From CAJFUR01 sp904420575 (GTDB lineage Bacteria > Actinomycetota > Coriobacteriia > Coriobacteriales > Eggerthellaceae): a stretch of DNA of 64,000 nucleotides. The DNA lies in assembly GCA_965119745.1 (NCBI GenBank), contig OZ221973.1, forward strand, positions 1,178,001 to 1,242,000, in the 5' to 3' direction. Position numbers and translations under genes: made by a program. Positions 8,502-16,400 of this stretch are shown in pieces. Below the pieces are notes generated by a model, which saw nothing but the letters and a program-made list of their open reading frames with translations, was not told where the DNA came from and ran no database searches. Within the stretch, counting starts at the first letter, position 1, and every line of letters begins with the position of its first letter.

Positions 8502-8846
8502 ATGAAAGGCATTTTGGTCAATTACGAATACTGCACTGGTTGCCACAGCTGCGAAGTGGCGTGCAAGAAGATCCTGAACCTCCCCGAAGGCGAATTCGGC
8601 ATCAAGCTGACCGAGATTCTGCCGCATGCCTACGAAGGCAAGAGCGGCACCGAGAAGTGGGAATGGACGTACCTGCCCGTGCTCACCAAGGCGTGCGACA
8701 TGTGCGCCGACCGTGTGGAAAAAGGCAAGTTCCCCATGTGCGTGCAGCACTGCCAGGCGTGGTGCATGTACCACGGCGAGGTGGATGACCTGGTCAAGAA
8801 GATGGACGGCAAGACCCGCTGGGCGCTTCTGACTACGAAGAACTAG
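8502..8846 (+). CDS. small 4Fe-4S ferredoxin subunit (module A)
   Basis: 114 residues. Cluster ligands are C11-x2-C14-x2-C17-x3-C21 and C65-x2-C68-x11-C80-x3-C84, consistent with two [4Fe-4S] clusters; C88 is an extra nearby cysteine. It resembles a shortened DMSO reductase beta subunit and should carry electrons to the enzyme encoded just upstream. No membrane-anchor gene accompanies it, so the pair is probably soluble. The C-terminus (RWALLTTKN) differs from the VFLP-type ends of the other three copies in this window. GAGAGGAGG precedes the ATG. Confidence 0.9.
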   Translation: MKGILVNYEYCTGCHSCEVACKKILNLPEGEFGIKLTEILPHAYEGKSGTEKWEWTYLPVLTKACDMCADRVEKGKFPMCVQHCQAWCMYHGEVDDLVKKMDGKTRWALLTTKN

Positions 8847-9049
8847 CAGCAGAAGCAGGTGGAACGCCACGTGAGGTGCGCGGACGCGGGCGTCGTCCCG
8901 CGGGGCGCGCGAGCGTATGCCGCGAGGTGCGCGGACGCGTGCCGGGTTCCGCCGGCATAGCAGAAGGAGCGTGGGGCTTGACGGGCGCGTGCGCCGTCGG
9001 GCCCCACGCAGGGACGTGGCCGCTTTCGTGCGGCGGAATGGAGGCGGAA

Positions 9050-9364
9050 ATGTGTTTCAGACCAGCGAACTTGGTGTTGAACAAAACCTGTCCGGAATGC
9101 GGCGAAGTGAGCGACGCGACGGTGACCGAGTGCCCCGCGTGCGGGCATGACCTGCTGAGCGTCGAGCCCGACATGCCCGACCCGAATGCGCCAGGCGTCC
9201 CGGGTGCGGAAGTGTTCGACCCGTCCGACATCGGCAAGCCGCCGACCGCGCCCAAGGCCCCCGGTGCACCTGCGGCCCCCAAGGCGCCCGGCGCCCCTGC
9301 TCCGAAGGCTCCCGGCGCTCCTGGGGTTCCCGGCGTGACGAATGTGCCCGGCGTCCCGAAGTAG
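9050..9364 (+). CDS. MCFRPA-type zinc-ribbon protein with Pro/Ala/Gly tail, copy 1
   Basis: 104 residues, not a family I can name. It begins MCFRPA, then has a zinc ribbon C14-P-E-C17 and C28-P-A-C31-G-H, then about 65 residues of Pro/Ala/Gly low complexity with repeated APKAPGAP units. There is no signal peptide. The start at 9050 is set by GGAGG (9040-9044, 5 nt spacing) and by the identical start of two other copies (18555, 26597); an in-frame ATG at 9038 is possible. After removal of Met an N-terminal Cys would be exposed. It follows the module A enzyme and ferredoxin genes. The role is unknown; assembly or chaperone for the molybdoenzymes is a guess from position. Confidence 0.8.
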   Translation: MCFRPANLVLNKTCPECGEVSDATVTECPACGHDLLSVEPDMPDPNAPGVPGAEVFDPSDIGKPPTAPKAPGAPAAPKAPGAPAPKAPGAPGVPGVTNVPGVPK

Positions 9365-9763
9365 GGTGTCCGGCGCGCAGGTTTCCGCAGCGAGAGCGCG
9401 GCGTGGGCAAAGGCTTGCCGACTGCCCGCGAACTGGCGCCGGGAAGCGAATGGGATGTTTCCGAAAAGGAATGGGCGGTTTTCAAAAACGTAATGTCGAC
9501 TAGGGACAAGACGCAGGTAAAAGCAGTATTTTGCCGCGCTACCATGAGGTTGTGGTTGTGGATTCGCCAACAACTGCGAGAGGAAGGGGGCCCAGATGTG
9601 TTGTCCTCGCGCAGAGGTTTTCTTGCTCCGAGCGGAGGAAAACCTAGGTACGAGGAGCTGCATGTGTGCTAATAAGGTACGGCAATAGTCTGGGGAGACA
9701 GGCTGTGCGCGAAAATCCGAATCGCTCCAGCAAAGCAAATGTGTCATGTGGGAAGGGGATTAC
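9365..9763. other. intergenic region with composite hairpin and MFS upstream block
   Basis: 399 bp without a gene and lower in GC than its surroundings. It contains a composite hairpin at 9615-9645 (AGGTTTTC pairing with GAAAACCT, with an inner CTCCG/CGGAG pair). At 9672-9740 it contains a block resembling the one before the second MFS gene. It may be the leader of the MFS gene at 9764. Confidence 0.5.
9672..9740 (+). promoter_or_regulatory. upstream block shared with the MFS gene at 12731, copy 1
   Basis: The ordered pieces AATAAGGT, GTCTGGGG, GCTGTG, CGAA and CAGCAAAG recur in the same order upstream of the MFS gene at 12731 (12650-12700). The match was found by eye. It suggests a common regulator, RNA leader or duplication. 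Confidence 0.4.
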
Positions 9764-11071
9764 ATGTCAAGCGCATTAAGAAAGCCGACTAGTACGCAGA
9801 TCATTGCGAGTATCGGCTGCATCATCGTTATGGGCATGAACGTGTCGTACCAGGTTGTTATGACCTCTTTTCCGTACATTATGGAAGCTATGCAGATCAG
9901 CAAGGTCGAAGCCTCTATGATGTCTACCGTAGTATCAGTGGGCGTCGTCGTTATGGCGCTCATTGGAACAAGGCTTATCGACAAGCTCACGCCCCGTTGG
10001 TCAATGTTGGTCGGTACGCTTCTTGTTACCGCTTTTCTGGCTGTCAACGCAATCGGGCTGCCCTATATTGCATGGGTGGCCTGTGGCTTGCTTGCCGGTT
10101 TTGGATCCGCCCTTGGCTCGCTTGGTGCTGCATCAGGCTTGATGCGTCAGTATTGGGGAATGGATTCCGGCAGCAAGTTCACCGTCATAGCAGGTATTCA
10201 GACCCTGATCGTTTCAGGCTATACGGCTTTGATGGCCTGGCTTTGGACCTTCATGGACTTCCAAGGTGCTTTCTGGGTCATCGCTGCCTTGACGCTGGTT
10301 CTCGGTGGCGGTGCCAATCTCATCTGCTTCCGCAAGCCTGATGCATTCATTGCCGAAGAGCTTGCCGAGGCTGTGAAAGCCCAGGCCATAAAGGATGCTG
10401 AAAAGCCACAAGAGGCTGCTTCTGGCTGGAGTTTCGGCGAATCGTTCAAACACTCTCCGATTTACCTTTTCACCCTTGCTTTTGTTGCTGCTGCCGTTAT
10501 CAATGGCGGCATTACGACGTTCTTGACGACGTTCTTGACCGAGGCCGGCATGGATAAACCGATGGCTGCTTTGTTCCAAAGCTACTTCACCATTATATGC
10601 GGCGTCCACATGCTGTACTCCGGTTACTTCCATAAGTTCTTTGGCAACAAGATTTACTTCACCTTCTTCTTCGGCCTCTCGGGCATAGGATTCATTTGCC
10701 TGTCGCAATGGCTCGGTATGGCGCCCGCTGGCATCGCGTTCGTGGTGTTTGCGCTTGCGCTCGTTGGCGCCATGAAGCCGATCATGACGACCGCGGCCGT
10801 TGTGGTGACCCAGCTTTTCGGCAACAAAGACTACGTTGCTTACAATTCCTACAGCCAAGCAATATTGAACGTCGGCCGCCTGATCTCTTCGTTCACCACT
10901 GCAAGCATTCTGCAATTCCTGGGCGCCGCCTTGATGTGCTACTTCTTCGCAGGTCTGGCCATCCTCTCTGCGGTCGGCTTCTGCATCGCCGATGCCGTGT
11001 CCCCCTGGGCGCGCATCGCCAACGAAAAACGCAAGGCGGCGAAGGCCGCGAAGGCTGCCGGCAAGGAATAG
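9764..11071 (+). CDS. MFS transporter 1 (module A)
   Basis: 435 residues with about 12 hydrophobic segments in two halves, split by a charged central loop around residues 205-235 (KAQAIKDAEKPQEAA). A short Lys/Ala-rich tail ends the protein. It belongs to the major facilitator superfamily and is of the kind found next to soluble molybdoenzymes in gut Actinobacteria, where it would import the organic substrate or export the product. The ATG at 9764 follows GGAAGGGG and is preferred over an ATG 18 nt upstream. Codon use is visibly richer in A/T at third positions than in its neighbours, which hints at a different origin. Substrate unknown. Confidence 0.85.
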   Translation: MSSALRKPTSTQIIASIGCIIVMGMNVSYQVVMTSFPYIMEAMQISKVEASMMSTVVSVGVVVMALIGTRLIDKLTPRWSMLVGTLLVTAFLAVNAIGLPYIAWVACGLLAGFGSALGSLGAASGLMRQYWGMDSGSKFTVIAGIQTLIVSGYTALMAWLWTFMDFQGAFWVIAALTLVLGGGANLICFRKPDAFIAEELAEAVKAQAIKDAEKPQEAASGWSFGESFKHSPIYLFTLAFVAAAVINGGITTFLTTFLTEAGMDKPMAALFQSYFTIICGVHMLYSGYFHKFFGNKIYFTFFFGLSGIGFICLSQWLGMAPAGIAFVVFALALVGAMKPIMTTAAVVVTQLFGNKDYVAYNSYSQAILNVGRLISSFTTASILQFLGAALMCYFFAGLAILSAVGFCIADAVSPWARIANEKRKAAKAAKAAGKE

Positions 11072-11201
11072 CCGCCGGCTCCTGAACGTGGGTGCGGCAT
11101 GGAGGCGCCGCACCTGTCGCCTCGAGGTCGGGGCGCCGGCTTGTGGCGGGCTCCCCTTCCGCCGGCAAACGGAAGTGTAGTGAGGACAGAAAGAAGGCAT
11201 C

Positions 11202-12584
11202 ATGCAAATGAACCCATCAGAGCAGTTCGCCGCGCATGTGGTGGAAGCGCGGTACGAAGACCTGCCGGATCCCATCGTCGCTCGGGCCAAAGAGCGCCTT
11301 GCCGATTCGGTCGGCGTGATGAGCGCCGGCGCGCGGGGGGTCGGCATTCCGGGCATGGTGGACATGGCCAAGGCCTGGGGAGGCACCGAGCAGGCGTCGA
11401 TCTTCAACTATGGCGACAAGGTGCCCGCCCACGTGGCGGCCTTCGTCAACAGCCTGCAGCTGCGCTCCTTCGACTTCGAGGCCATCGACGCCGAAGGCTT
11501 CCTGACGCGCTGGCCTGCCCACGTGACGAGCACGACCGTCCCAGCGGCCTTGGCGCTGGCCGAATGGAAGGCCATGTCCGGCAAGGACTTCCTGCTCGCC
11601 ATGCTTCTCGGCGACGACATGGCCTGCCGTCTGACCGAGGCCACGCGGTTCGACCCCTTGGGATGCTTCGACGGGAACGGCACGGCGAACTGCCTCGGGG
11701 CGACCGCCATCGCGTCGAAGGCCTTGGGCCTGGGAGCCGAGCAGACCCTTGCAGCGTTCGGCATCGCCCTCAACATGGCCGGTGGGACCATGCAGAACAC
11801 GCAGGGCTTCTGGACCTTCAAGCTGGGGAACGCCCTGTCCGCCTACCACGGCATCTTCGCCGCCGAAATGGCCCTCAACGGCTTCAAGGGCCTCGACGAC
11901 CCGATCACGGGTCCCAAGTGCTTCATGGACATGTTCGCCAAGAACGGCGACGCGTCCGAGTTGCTTAAGGAGCTGGGGGAGCGATACTTCAGCGACGCCG
12001 TCGTCAAGCCCTGGGCCTGCTGCCGCGGGAACCACGTGGTACTCGATGCCGCACGCGAATGCCTGCATGGCCGCACCCTCGACGCCAAGGAGGTCAGGAA
12101 GGTGCGCTTCGGCGCGACCAAGAGCCTCACGAACGGCGAGTTCCCATTCGGCAGCACGTGCGAGTGCGACGGCCTCTTCAACCGCCGGTTCACCCTTTCC
12201 ACGTACATCCTGACGGGGCAGGTGGTGGCTGCCAGCTATGCGCCCGAATGGATGACGAGCCCGGAGCTCAAGGACATGCTGGACAAGCTGGAGTTCTACG
12301 AGTGGAATCCTCTGGCCGGCGCAAAGGGGTCCGGTGGTTTCGCGGCCTGCATCGACATCGAGCTCGAAGACGGCGAGACGCTGCATGGCGAGGTCAAAGG
12401 CGACATTCTGGGCGACGTCGAGCGCAAGCCGCTCCCGAAGAAGGAGTTCGAGGCCAAGTTCGAGACCAACGCCGCGTTCGGCGGCAAGGTGGACGCGGGA
12501 AGGCTCCGCGAGGCCTACGACATGGCATGGAACATCGAACAGGTGGAGGACATGTCCGCGTTCACGAACCTGCTTCTTCCGTAG
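11202..12584 (+). CDS. MmgE/PrpD family protein
   Basis: 460 residues, normal length for MmgE/PrpD (2-methylcitrate dehydratase, cis-aconitate decarboxylase and relatives). Family features include the N-terminal RAKERLADSVGVM helix, the HVTSTTVPAALALAE segment with the conserved His (around 105) and the PWACCRGNH segment (around 268-276). It is cytoplasmic. The start at 11202 has AAGAAGG upstream. Placed between two MFS genes and downstream of the module A molybdoenzyme, it may hydrate, dehydrate or isomerise a carboxylic acid in the same pathway. No prpB or prpC neighbour is present, so methylcitrate metabolism is not supported. Confidence 0.85.
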   Translation: MQMNPSEQFAAHVVEARYEDLPDPIVARAKERLADSVGVMSAGARGVGIPGMVDMAKAWGGTEQASIFNYGDKVPAHVAAFVNSLQLRSFDFEAIDAEGFLTRWPAHVTSTTVPAALALAEWKAMSGKDFLLAMLLGDDMACRLTEATRFDPLGCFDGNGTANCLGATAIASKALGLGAEQTLAAFGIALNMAGGTMQNTQGFWTFKLGNALSAYHGIFAAEMALNGFKGLDDPITGPKCFMDMFAKNGDASELLKELGERYFSDAVVKPWACCRGNHVVLDAARECLHGRTLDAKEVRKVRFGATKSLTNGEFPFGSTCECDGLFNRRFTLSTYILTGQVVAASYAPEWMTSPELKDMLDKLEFYEWNPLAGAKGSGGFAACIDIELEDGETLHGEVKGDILGDVERKPLPKKEFEAKFETNAAFGGKVDAGRLREAYDMAWNIEQVEDMSAFTNLLLP

Positions 12585-12593
12585 CTGCACCTG

Positions 12594-12623
12594 CCGGGGC
12601 TTCCTTATAGATGGAAGCCCCGG
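12594..12623 (+). terminator. strong hairpin after the MmgE/PrpD gene
   Basis: A perfect 11-bp stem, CCGGGGCTTCC (12594-12604) with GGAAGCCCCGG (12613-12623), loop of 8. There is no T tract, so it may be a terminator or a transcript-stabilising hairpin. Confidence 0.55.
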
Positions 12624-12649
12624 CGCGAAGAACTGCATGAAGGCAATCG

Positions 12650-12700
12650 GATAAGGTTTGTCTGGGGGAAATGCTGTGTGACGAACTTCGTACAGCAAAG
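12650..12700 (+). promoter_or_regulatory. upstream block shared with MFS transporter 1, copy 2
   Basis: ATAAGGT, GTCTGGGG, GCTGTG, CGAA and CAGCAAAG occur in the same order as at 9672-9740. Here the middle folds into a hairpin: TGCTGT pairs with ACAGCA around an inner ACGAA/TTCGT pair. Confidence 0.4.
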
Positions 12701-12730
12701 GACTTATGGATACGTGGTTAGGAGGATTTT

Positions 12731-14037
12731 ATGTCAGAACTGAAGATGTACTTCGACGCTCGGGGCATCTTGGCTTTTGTCTGCACCGGTTTGATCATGG
12801 CTCTGGGGGGGGGGCTGTAGGCTTGTACAACGCTCTTCTGCCGTCGATCGTTGACGCATGGGGAGTGTCCAAAACCGTGCTTGCGCCGTTGCTGATGCTC
12901 AACACGGGCGGTGCATTCGTGTTCGGCCTGCTCGGCGGCAAGGTCCTGAAGAACGTCAAGGCCAAGACGTGCATGCTCATCGGCTCTATCTGCTGTGGCT
13001 TGTTCCTGGTGGGCATCGGCTATATCCAGAGCTACGTGCCGTTCGTCCTTCTGGGCCTGCTCGCGGGCTTTTCGACCGGCTTGGGAACCATGGTTCCCGG
13101 CGGCATCATCGCCCAGGACTACTTCGGACGCTACAATGGCCGGGTGTTCGGCCTGCTGCTGAGCGTTATGTTCTTCATCAACTCGTTCATCACCAGCGCT
13201 GCAGCCAATATGCTCAAGTCGGGCATGGGCTACCAGGAGATCTGCATCATCTGGGGCGTCATCATCGGCGTCGGCGGTTCGGTTCTCGCCCTCATCATCC
13301 GCAAGCCTTCGGAAAAGGTCCAGAAGGCCGTCGAGGAAATGAAGAACGCCAAGCTCGACGACGCCAAGGCTCTCAAGAACGCAGCGGTGGGCGGCCTCAC
13401 GCTGAAGGAAGCGATCCGCACGCCCTCCCTGTGGCTGCTTGCTGCAGGAATGTGCGCGACGGCCGTCATCGTGGCCGCCATGAATTCCTACGGCACTTCG
13501 TTCATGACCAGTTACGGCCTGACTAATGCCGACGCTGCAAGCTACCTGGCCATCTACAAGTTCTGGATGGGCGTGCATGCCCTTTGGTCGGGCTTCTTCG
13601 CAGCGAAATTCGGTTGCAAGAAATTCCTGTGGTTCGTGTATTCGGGCATTCTGGTGGGCATCGCGCTGCTTTATTTCTGGTCGTTCGGCCAAAGCGCCAT
13701 CATCCTGACGGCTGCCATGATCATGCTGGCGTTCGTCAAGCCCATCGGCGCCCTGCCTCCGATCGCGATCCCCGAGATTTTCGGACGCAAGGACTACGAC
13801 GGAATCAACTCCATCGAAAACGGGTTCTACTATGGCGGCACGTTCATCTCTTCGCTGACCACCGCCATGATCCTCGACTTCCTGGGCGGGTCGGCGTGCA
13901 TCATTTACCTTGTCATCCTCTGCGTTGCCGCCTGCATCTTCACCACGTTGGCAACGGTCATGTCTCCCCTCGTCAAGCAGCGCAAGGCGTTGGAGAAGGC
14001 TGCGGCGGAACAAGAACCGTCGCCCGAGCTTTCCTAG
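12731..14037 (+). CDS. MFS transporter 2, out of frame at a poly-G tract (phase OFF or frameshifted)
   Basis: The natural start is the ATG at 12731, with GGAGG directly upstream; it encodes MSELKMYFDARGILAFV and the first hydrophobic segment. At the ten-G run (12805-12814) this frame ends at a TAG (12818-12820) after 29 codons. The remaining 11 or so membrane segments continue in another frame from GLYNALLPSIVDAWG to the stop at 14037. Eight or eleven G would restore one protein of about 435 residues. An ATG at 12706 in the downstream frame gives a polar N-terminus that lacks the first segment, so it is unlikely. The gene is otherwise intact and resembles MFS transporter 1. Phase variation or a sequencing error could explain this. 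Confidence 0.8.
12805..12814 (+). repeat. poly-G(10) tract inside MFS transporter 2
   Basis: Ten consecutive G at the end of the first membrane segment. The present length puts the start codon and the body of the gene in different frames. Such tracts slip during replication in known phase-variable genes of other bacteria. Confidence 0.85.
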
Positions 14038-14079
14038 CACTGCCTGAGTGACCGAAAGAGGCCTTTGGCCTCGAGGAGC

Positions 14080-14113
14080 AGGGGCTGCATCGTATTCGAT
14101 ACAGCCCCTTTTC
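14080..14113 (+). terminator. rho-independent terminator after MFS transporter 2
   Basis: GGGGCTG (14081-14087) pairs with CAGCCCC (14102-14108), extended by the inner ATCG/CGAT pair, followed by TTTTCTTT. Confidence 0.75.
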
Positions 14114-14281
14114 TTTGTCTGGCTTCCGATTTTCCCGCAGGCCGTTGCGCGCTTGAATGGATGCCCGTCTCCTTGAAGCGACGACCGTTTGTGGGGAGGG
14201 ACAGGGTGGGTTGTCCGGGAGCGCTCGCGCAGAGATGGGTGTGACCCGCATGCCCGATAGGAAAGGAGATGGCGGGGGAAA

Positions 14282-15472
14282 TTGGCACGCGCGCGATTCA
14301 TAGTGATACTGGCCATCGAGTTGTGCTTCCAGATGGGGTCGTTCGTGGTGAACCCCATCGTTTCCAGCTATGCCGTCGCCATCGGCGGGGCGGTCGTGGG
14401 GGGGGGGGGGTTCTTGGCGGGGCTGAATTCGGTTTCGGCGTTGGCTGCCAGGCCGTTCGTCGGCATGAGCGTCGATCGTGTGGCGCTGTCGAAGCTGCTC
14501 TTGATGGCTGGCGCCCTGTCGTTCTTGTCGGCCTTCGCTTCGGCCATGGTCCAGAATGTCCTTCTTTTGGCGGCGTGCCGCGTGCTCTTCGGACTGTCCT
14601 TCGCCTTCAAATCAACGGTGGTCGTGGCCCTGGCCCGACTCTCCTTGCCGCAAGAGCACGTCGGTGCCGGTTTGAGCTACGTGAGCCTGATCTACGTCCT
14701 GGCCAATGCGCTGGGACCGCTGGTGGGGACCGAGTTGGGGGCAAAATGGGGGTATCCCGCGTGCTTCCTTCTGTCTGCCGCGTTCTTTTGCATGGCGGTA
14801 GCCCTGACGTTGGGGCTCGTGCGGAAAGGCGTCCTGGACGCAAGCGGGTCGACCGGAGCGGGAAAGGCGCCCGCTCCGGCGTCTGGTGGCAGCGGCTTTT
14901 CGCGTCTGCGCGAGGCGTTCTCTTTTCGGGACTTCGTCTACCGTCCCGCCATCAAGCCGACAATCATGGCAGGCATGGTGAGCTTCACTCTGGGCTCGAC
15001 GAGCACGCTTCTGGTGCTGGCGCTTTCCGACCGCGGCTTGGAGAACGTCTCCGTGTTCTTCCTTGTTTCGGCGCTCACTATGGTGGTGTCCCGCCCTTTC
15101 GCGGGGAAGGTGAGCGACAAGTGGGGCTTTCTGCCCGCTTTCGTCCCCGCATCCGTTGCGGCGGCGTTGGCGATGGTCGTCCTTGCCTTTGCCGACTCAC
15201 TGCCTCTGTTGGTGCTTGCGGCCATGCTGTTCGCTTGCGGCCAATGCACCCTGACGGTGCTTGTCCAGGCGGACAGCATGAGGAATGTGCCGGCGGAGCA
15301 TGCCGGACGGGCGAGCAACACGCTGTTCTTCGGTCCCGACATCGGGATGTTCCTTGGTCCCACGGTGGGAGGGGCCTTGCTGCAGATGGCTGGTTCGTCC
15401 GTCTTGTTCCTGGGAAACGCAGCTGTGGTGTTGATCATGGCGGCGTTCTACTTCGTCTTGGTGAGAAAATGA
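14282..15472 (+). CDS. MFS transporter 3, with in-frame poly-G tract
   Basis: About 396 residues with roughly 12 hydrophobic segments, major facilitator superfamily. The motif RPFAGKVSDKWG (around residue 275) is a variant of the family's cytoplasmic loop signature. A 13-G run (14398-14410) encodes four glycines at the beginning of the second segment (AVVGGGGFLAG) and is in frame at this length. The start is uncertain: TTG 14282 is the only initiator in frame with a full first segment. AAAGGAG lies 13 nt upstream but abuts an out-of-frame ATG at 14269. It differs from MFS transporters 1 and 2. Substrate unknown. Confidence 0.75.
   Translation: MARARFIVILAIELCFQMGSFVVNPIVSSYAVAIGGAVVGGGGFLAGLNSVSALAARPFVGMSVDRVALSKLLLMAGALSFLSAFASAMVQNVLLLAACRVLFGLSFAFKSTVVVALARLSLPQEHVGAGLSYVSLIYVLANALGPLVGTELGAKWGYPACFLLSAAFFCMAVALTLGLVRKGVLDASGSTGAGKAPAPASGGSGFSRLREAFSFRDFVYRPAIKPTIMAGMVSFTLGSTSTLLVLALSDRGLENVSVFFLVSALTMVVSRPFAGKVSDKWGFLPAFVPASVAAALAMVVLAFADSLPLLVLAAMLFACGQCTLTVLVQADSMRNVPAEHAGRASNTLFFGPDIGMFLGPTVGGALLQMAGSSVLFLGNAAVVLIMAAFYFVLVRK
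14398..14410 (+). repeat. poly-G(13) tract inside MFS transporter 3
   Basis: Thirteen consecutive G, in frame as shown. A gain or loss not divisible by three would truncate the transporter after about 45 codons. Confidence 0.85.
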
Positions 15473-15566
15473 GGGGGACAAGTGGCTTTCGCGTCGCTTT
15501 TGGCGGTCTGCGCCGAAGCGATTGGGCGAGCTTCCTGTCGAAGCGGCTAGGTGCCTTGCAGCAATG

Positions 15567-15580
15567 AGGAAGCGCTTCCT
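15567..15580. repeat. 14-bp perfect palindrome
   Basis: AGGAAGCGCTTCCT. It could be a dimeric operator or part of a repeat element. It lies about 95 bp after the MFS stop. Confidence 0.6.
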
Positions 15581-15633
15581 GCATCGAAGCGGCAGGCGGA
15601 CGCGAGAGCGCTGACGCCAGATCCTTCCGAAAA

Positions 15634-15813
15634 GCACGAAAATCGCCGACGTGAATTGCCTGGCGTGTGGTTTGGCGTGCTTTTCGGGCTATCGTGCGCC
15701 ACGCATTCGGACGTGGATTTTTCGCGCGCCCGCGATCAGGCGTTTTCCCGTAGCGCCGATGGTGCTTGCCCGGCAGGCTCGATGGCATGGCTTCACGTCG
15801 GCGATTTTCGTGC
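15634..15813. repeat. 180-bp element bounded by 22-bp perfect inverted repeats
   Basis: The 22 bp at 15634-15655 are the exact reverse complement of 15792-15813. The 136 bp between them carry no gene; a weaker third version appears around 15709-15731. The size and terminal inverted repeats resemble a miniature inverted-repeat element, but no target-site duplication was identified. Confidence 0.6.
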
Positions 15814-15912
15814 ACGAAACGGGCGAAGTGCGTCGCGGTTTCTGCCAGTGGCATCGGCATAGGTGGGGTTTCAACTCGGAACCGGAACTTTCAGGAGTAG
15901 CGGTTTTGCCAT

Positions 15913-15953
15913 ATTTCGGCAGAAATACAAGATGCTCGTATTTCTGCCGAAAT
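15913..15953. repeat. 16-bp perfect hairpin
   Basis: ATTTCGGCAGAAATAC (15913-15928) is the exact complement of 15938-15953 around a 9-nt loop. Each arm holds a smaller TTTC/GAAA symmetry, giving four half-sites. No T tract follows, so it is more likely an operator or RNA element than a terminator. Confidence 0.65.
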
Positions 15954-16069
15954 CGAGGGTTGCGGTGATGCTACGTGCAAACCTGTATCGAACGCGATGC
16001 TCGCCCTCCGTTGGGTCAATGTGGGGCCTTCAAGGACATGGCTAGCGGAAAGTCTCAAAGAAGCGGTTA

Positions 16070-16324
16070 ATGGACGAGGGCAATCAGTTGATTACATCTT
16101 GTAACCAACTGAAATTGAAATCCTGCAAAGACGGCAAAAGGTATAAAACCGACGTCGCCAACACAGAACAGCTTTTACGCATCATCCAGTCTGCGGAAAG
16201 AGTTCGAATGGCTTGTATGATCTGGCTTTATTCAAAGAAAGGCTTATTCGAAAGGATCTTGTCGGATGCTTCGGCGGCCACTGTCGCCTCAAAAGCGCTG
16301 GCACCGAGGATGCTTGCGGGTTGA
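16070..16324 (+). pseudogene. remnant of a BRO-N/DinD-type protein
   Basis: Residues 5-40 of the 84-residue frame (SCNQLKLKSCKDGKRYKT, then DVANTEQLLRIIQS) match the conserved core of BRO-N domains as found in DinD-like and phage antirepressor proteins. The IPSPKAEPF segment that should follow is missing, and the rest of the frame (residues 42-84) is unrelated. The domain is therefore a fragment with neither a full N-terminus nor a C-terminus. Base composition is more AT-rich than the surroundings. Together with the small XRE gene next to it, this suggests a decayed mobile or prophage-related insertion. Confidence 0.55.
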
Positions 16325-16360
16325 TCATCCCGCCTCCTTTTCCCTATACCGAACTCCAGT

Positions 16361-16379
16361 GGGTTGAACAAGTCAACCC
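16361..16379. promoter_or_regulatory. inverted repeat before the XRE gene (putative operator)
   Basis: GGGTTGA (16361-16367) and TCAACCC (16373-16379) form a perfect 7-bp inverted repeat with a 5-bp centre, 22 bp before the XRE start codon. Autoregulation by the XRE protein is inferred. Confidence 0.5.
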
Positions 16380-16400
16380 TGCTAAGAAAGGAGTTTTGGC

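Larger units (their letters stand above)
15473..16069. other. gene-poor stretch rich in inverted repeats
   Basis: No credible coding region is seen between the MFS gene and the BRO remnant. Three strong symmetric elements lie here and are listed separately. GC content falls toward the right end, unlike the rest of the window, suggesting acquired or decayed DNA. Confidence 0.55.

Noticed and set aside
12706..12730. ATG at 12706 as the true start of MFS transporter 2
   Set aside because: The resulting N-terminus is polar and loses the first membrane helix, while the ATG at 12731 has a perfect ribosome site and encodes that helix in the other frame.
14269..15567. ATG at 14269 as the start of MFS transporter 3
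   Set aside because: It lies in a different frame whose product is not hydrophobic; AAAGGAG directly abuts it with no spacing.
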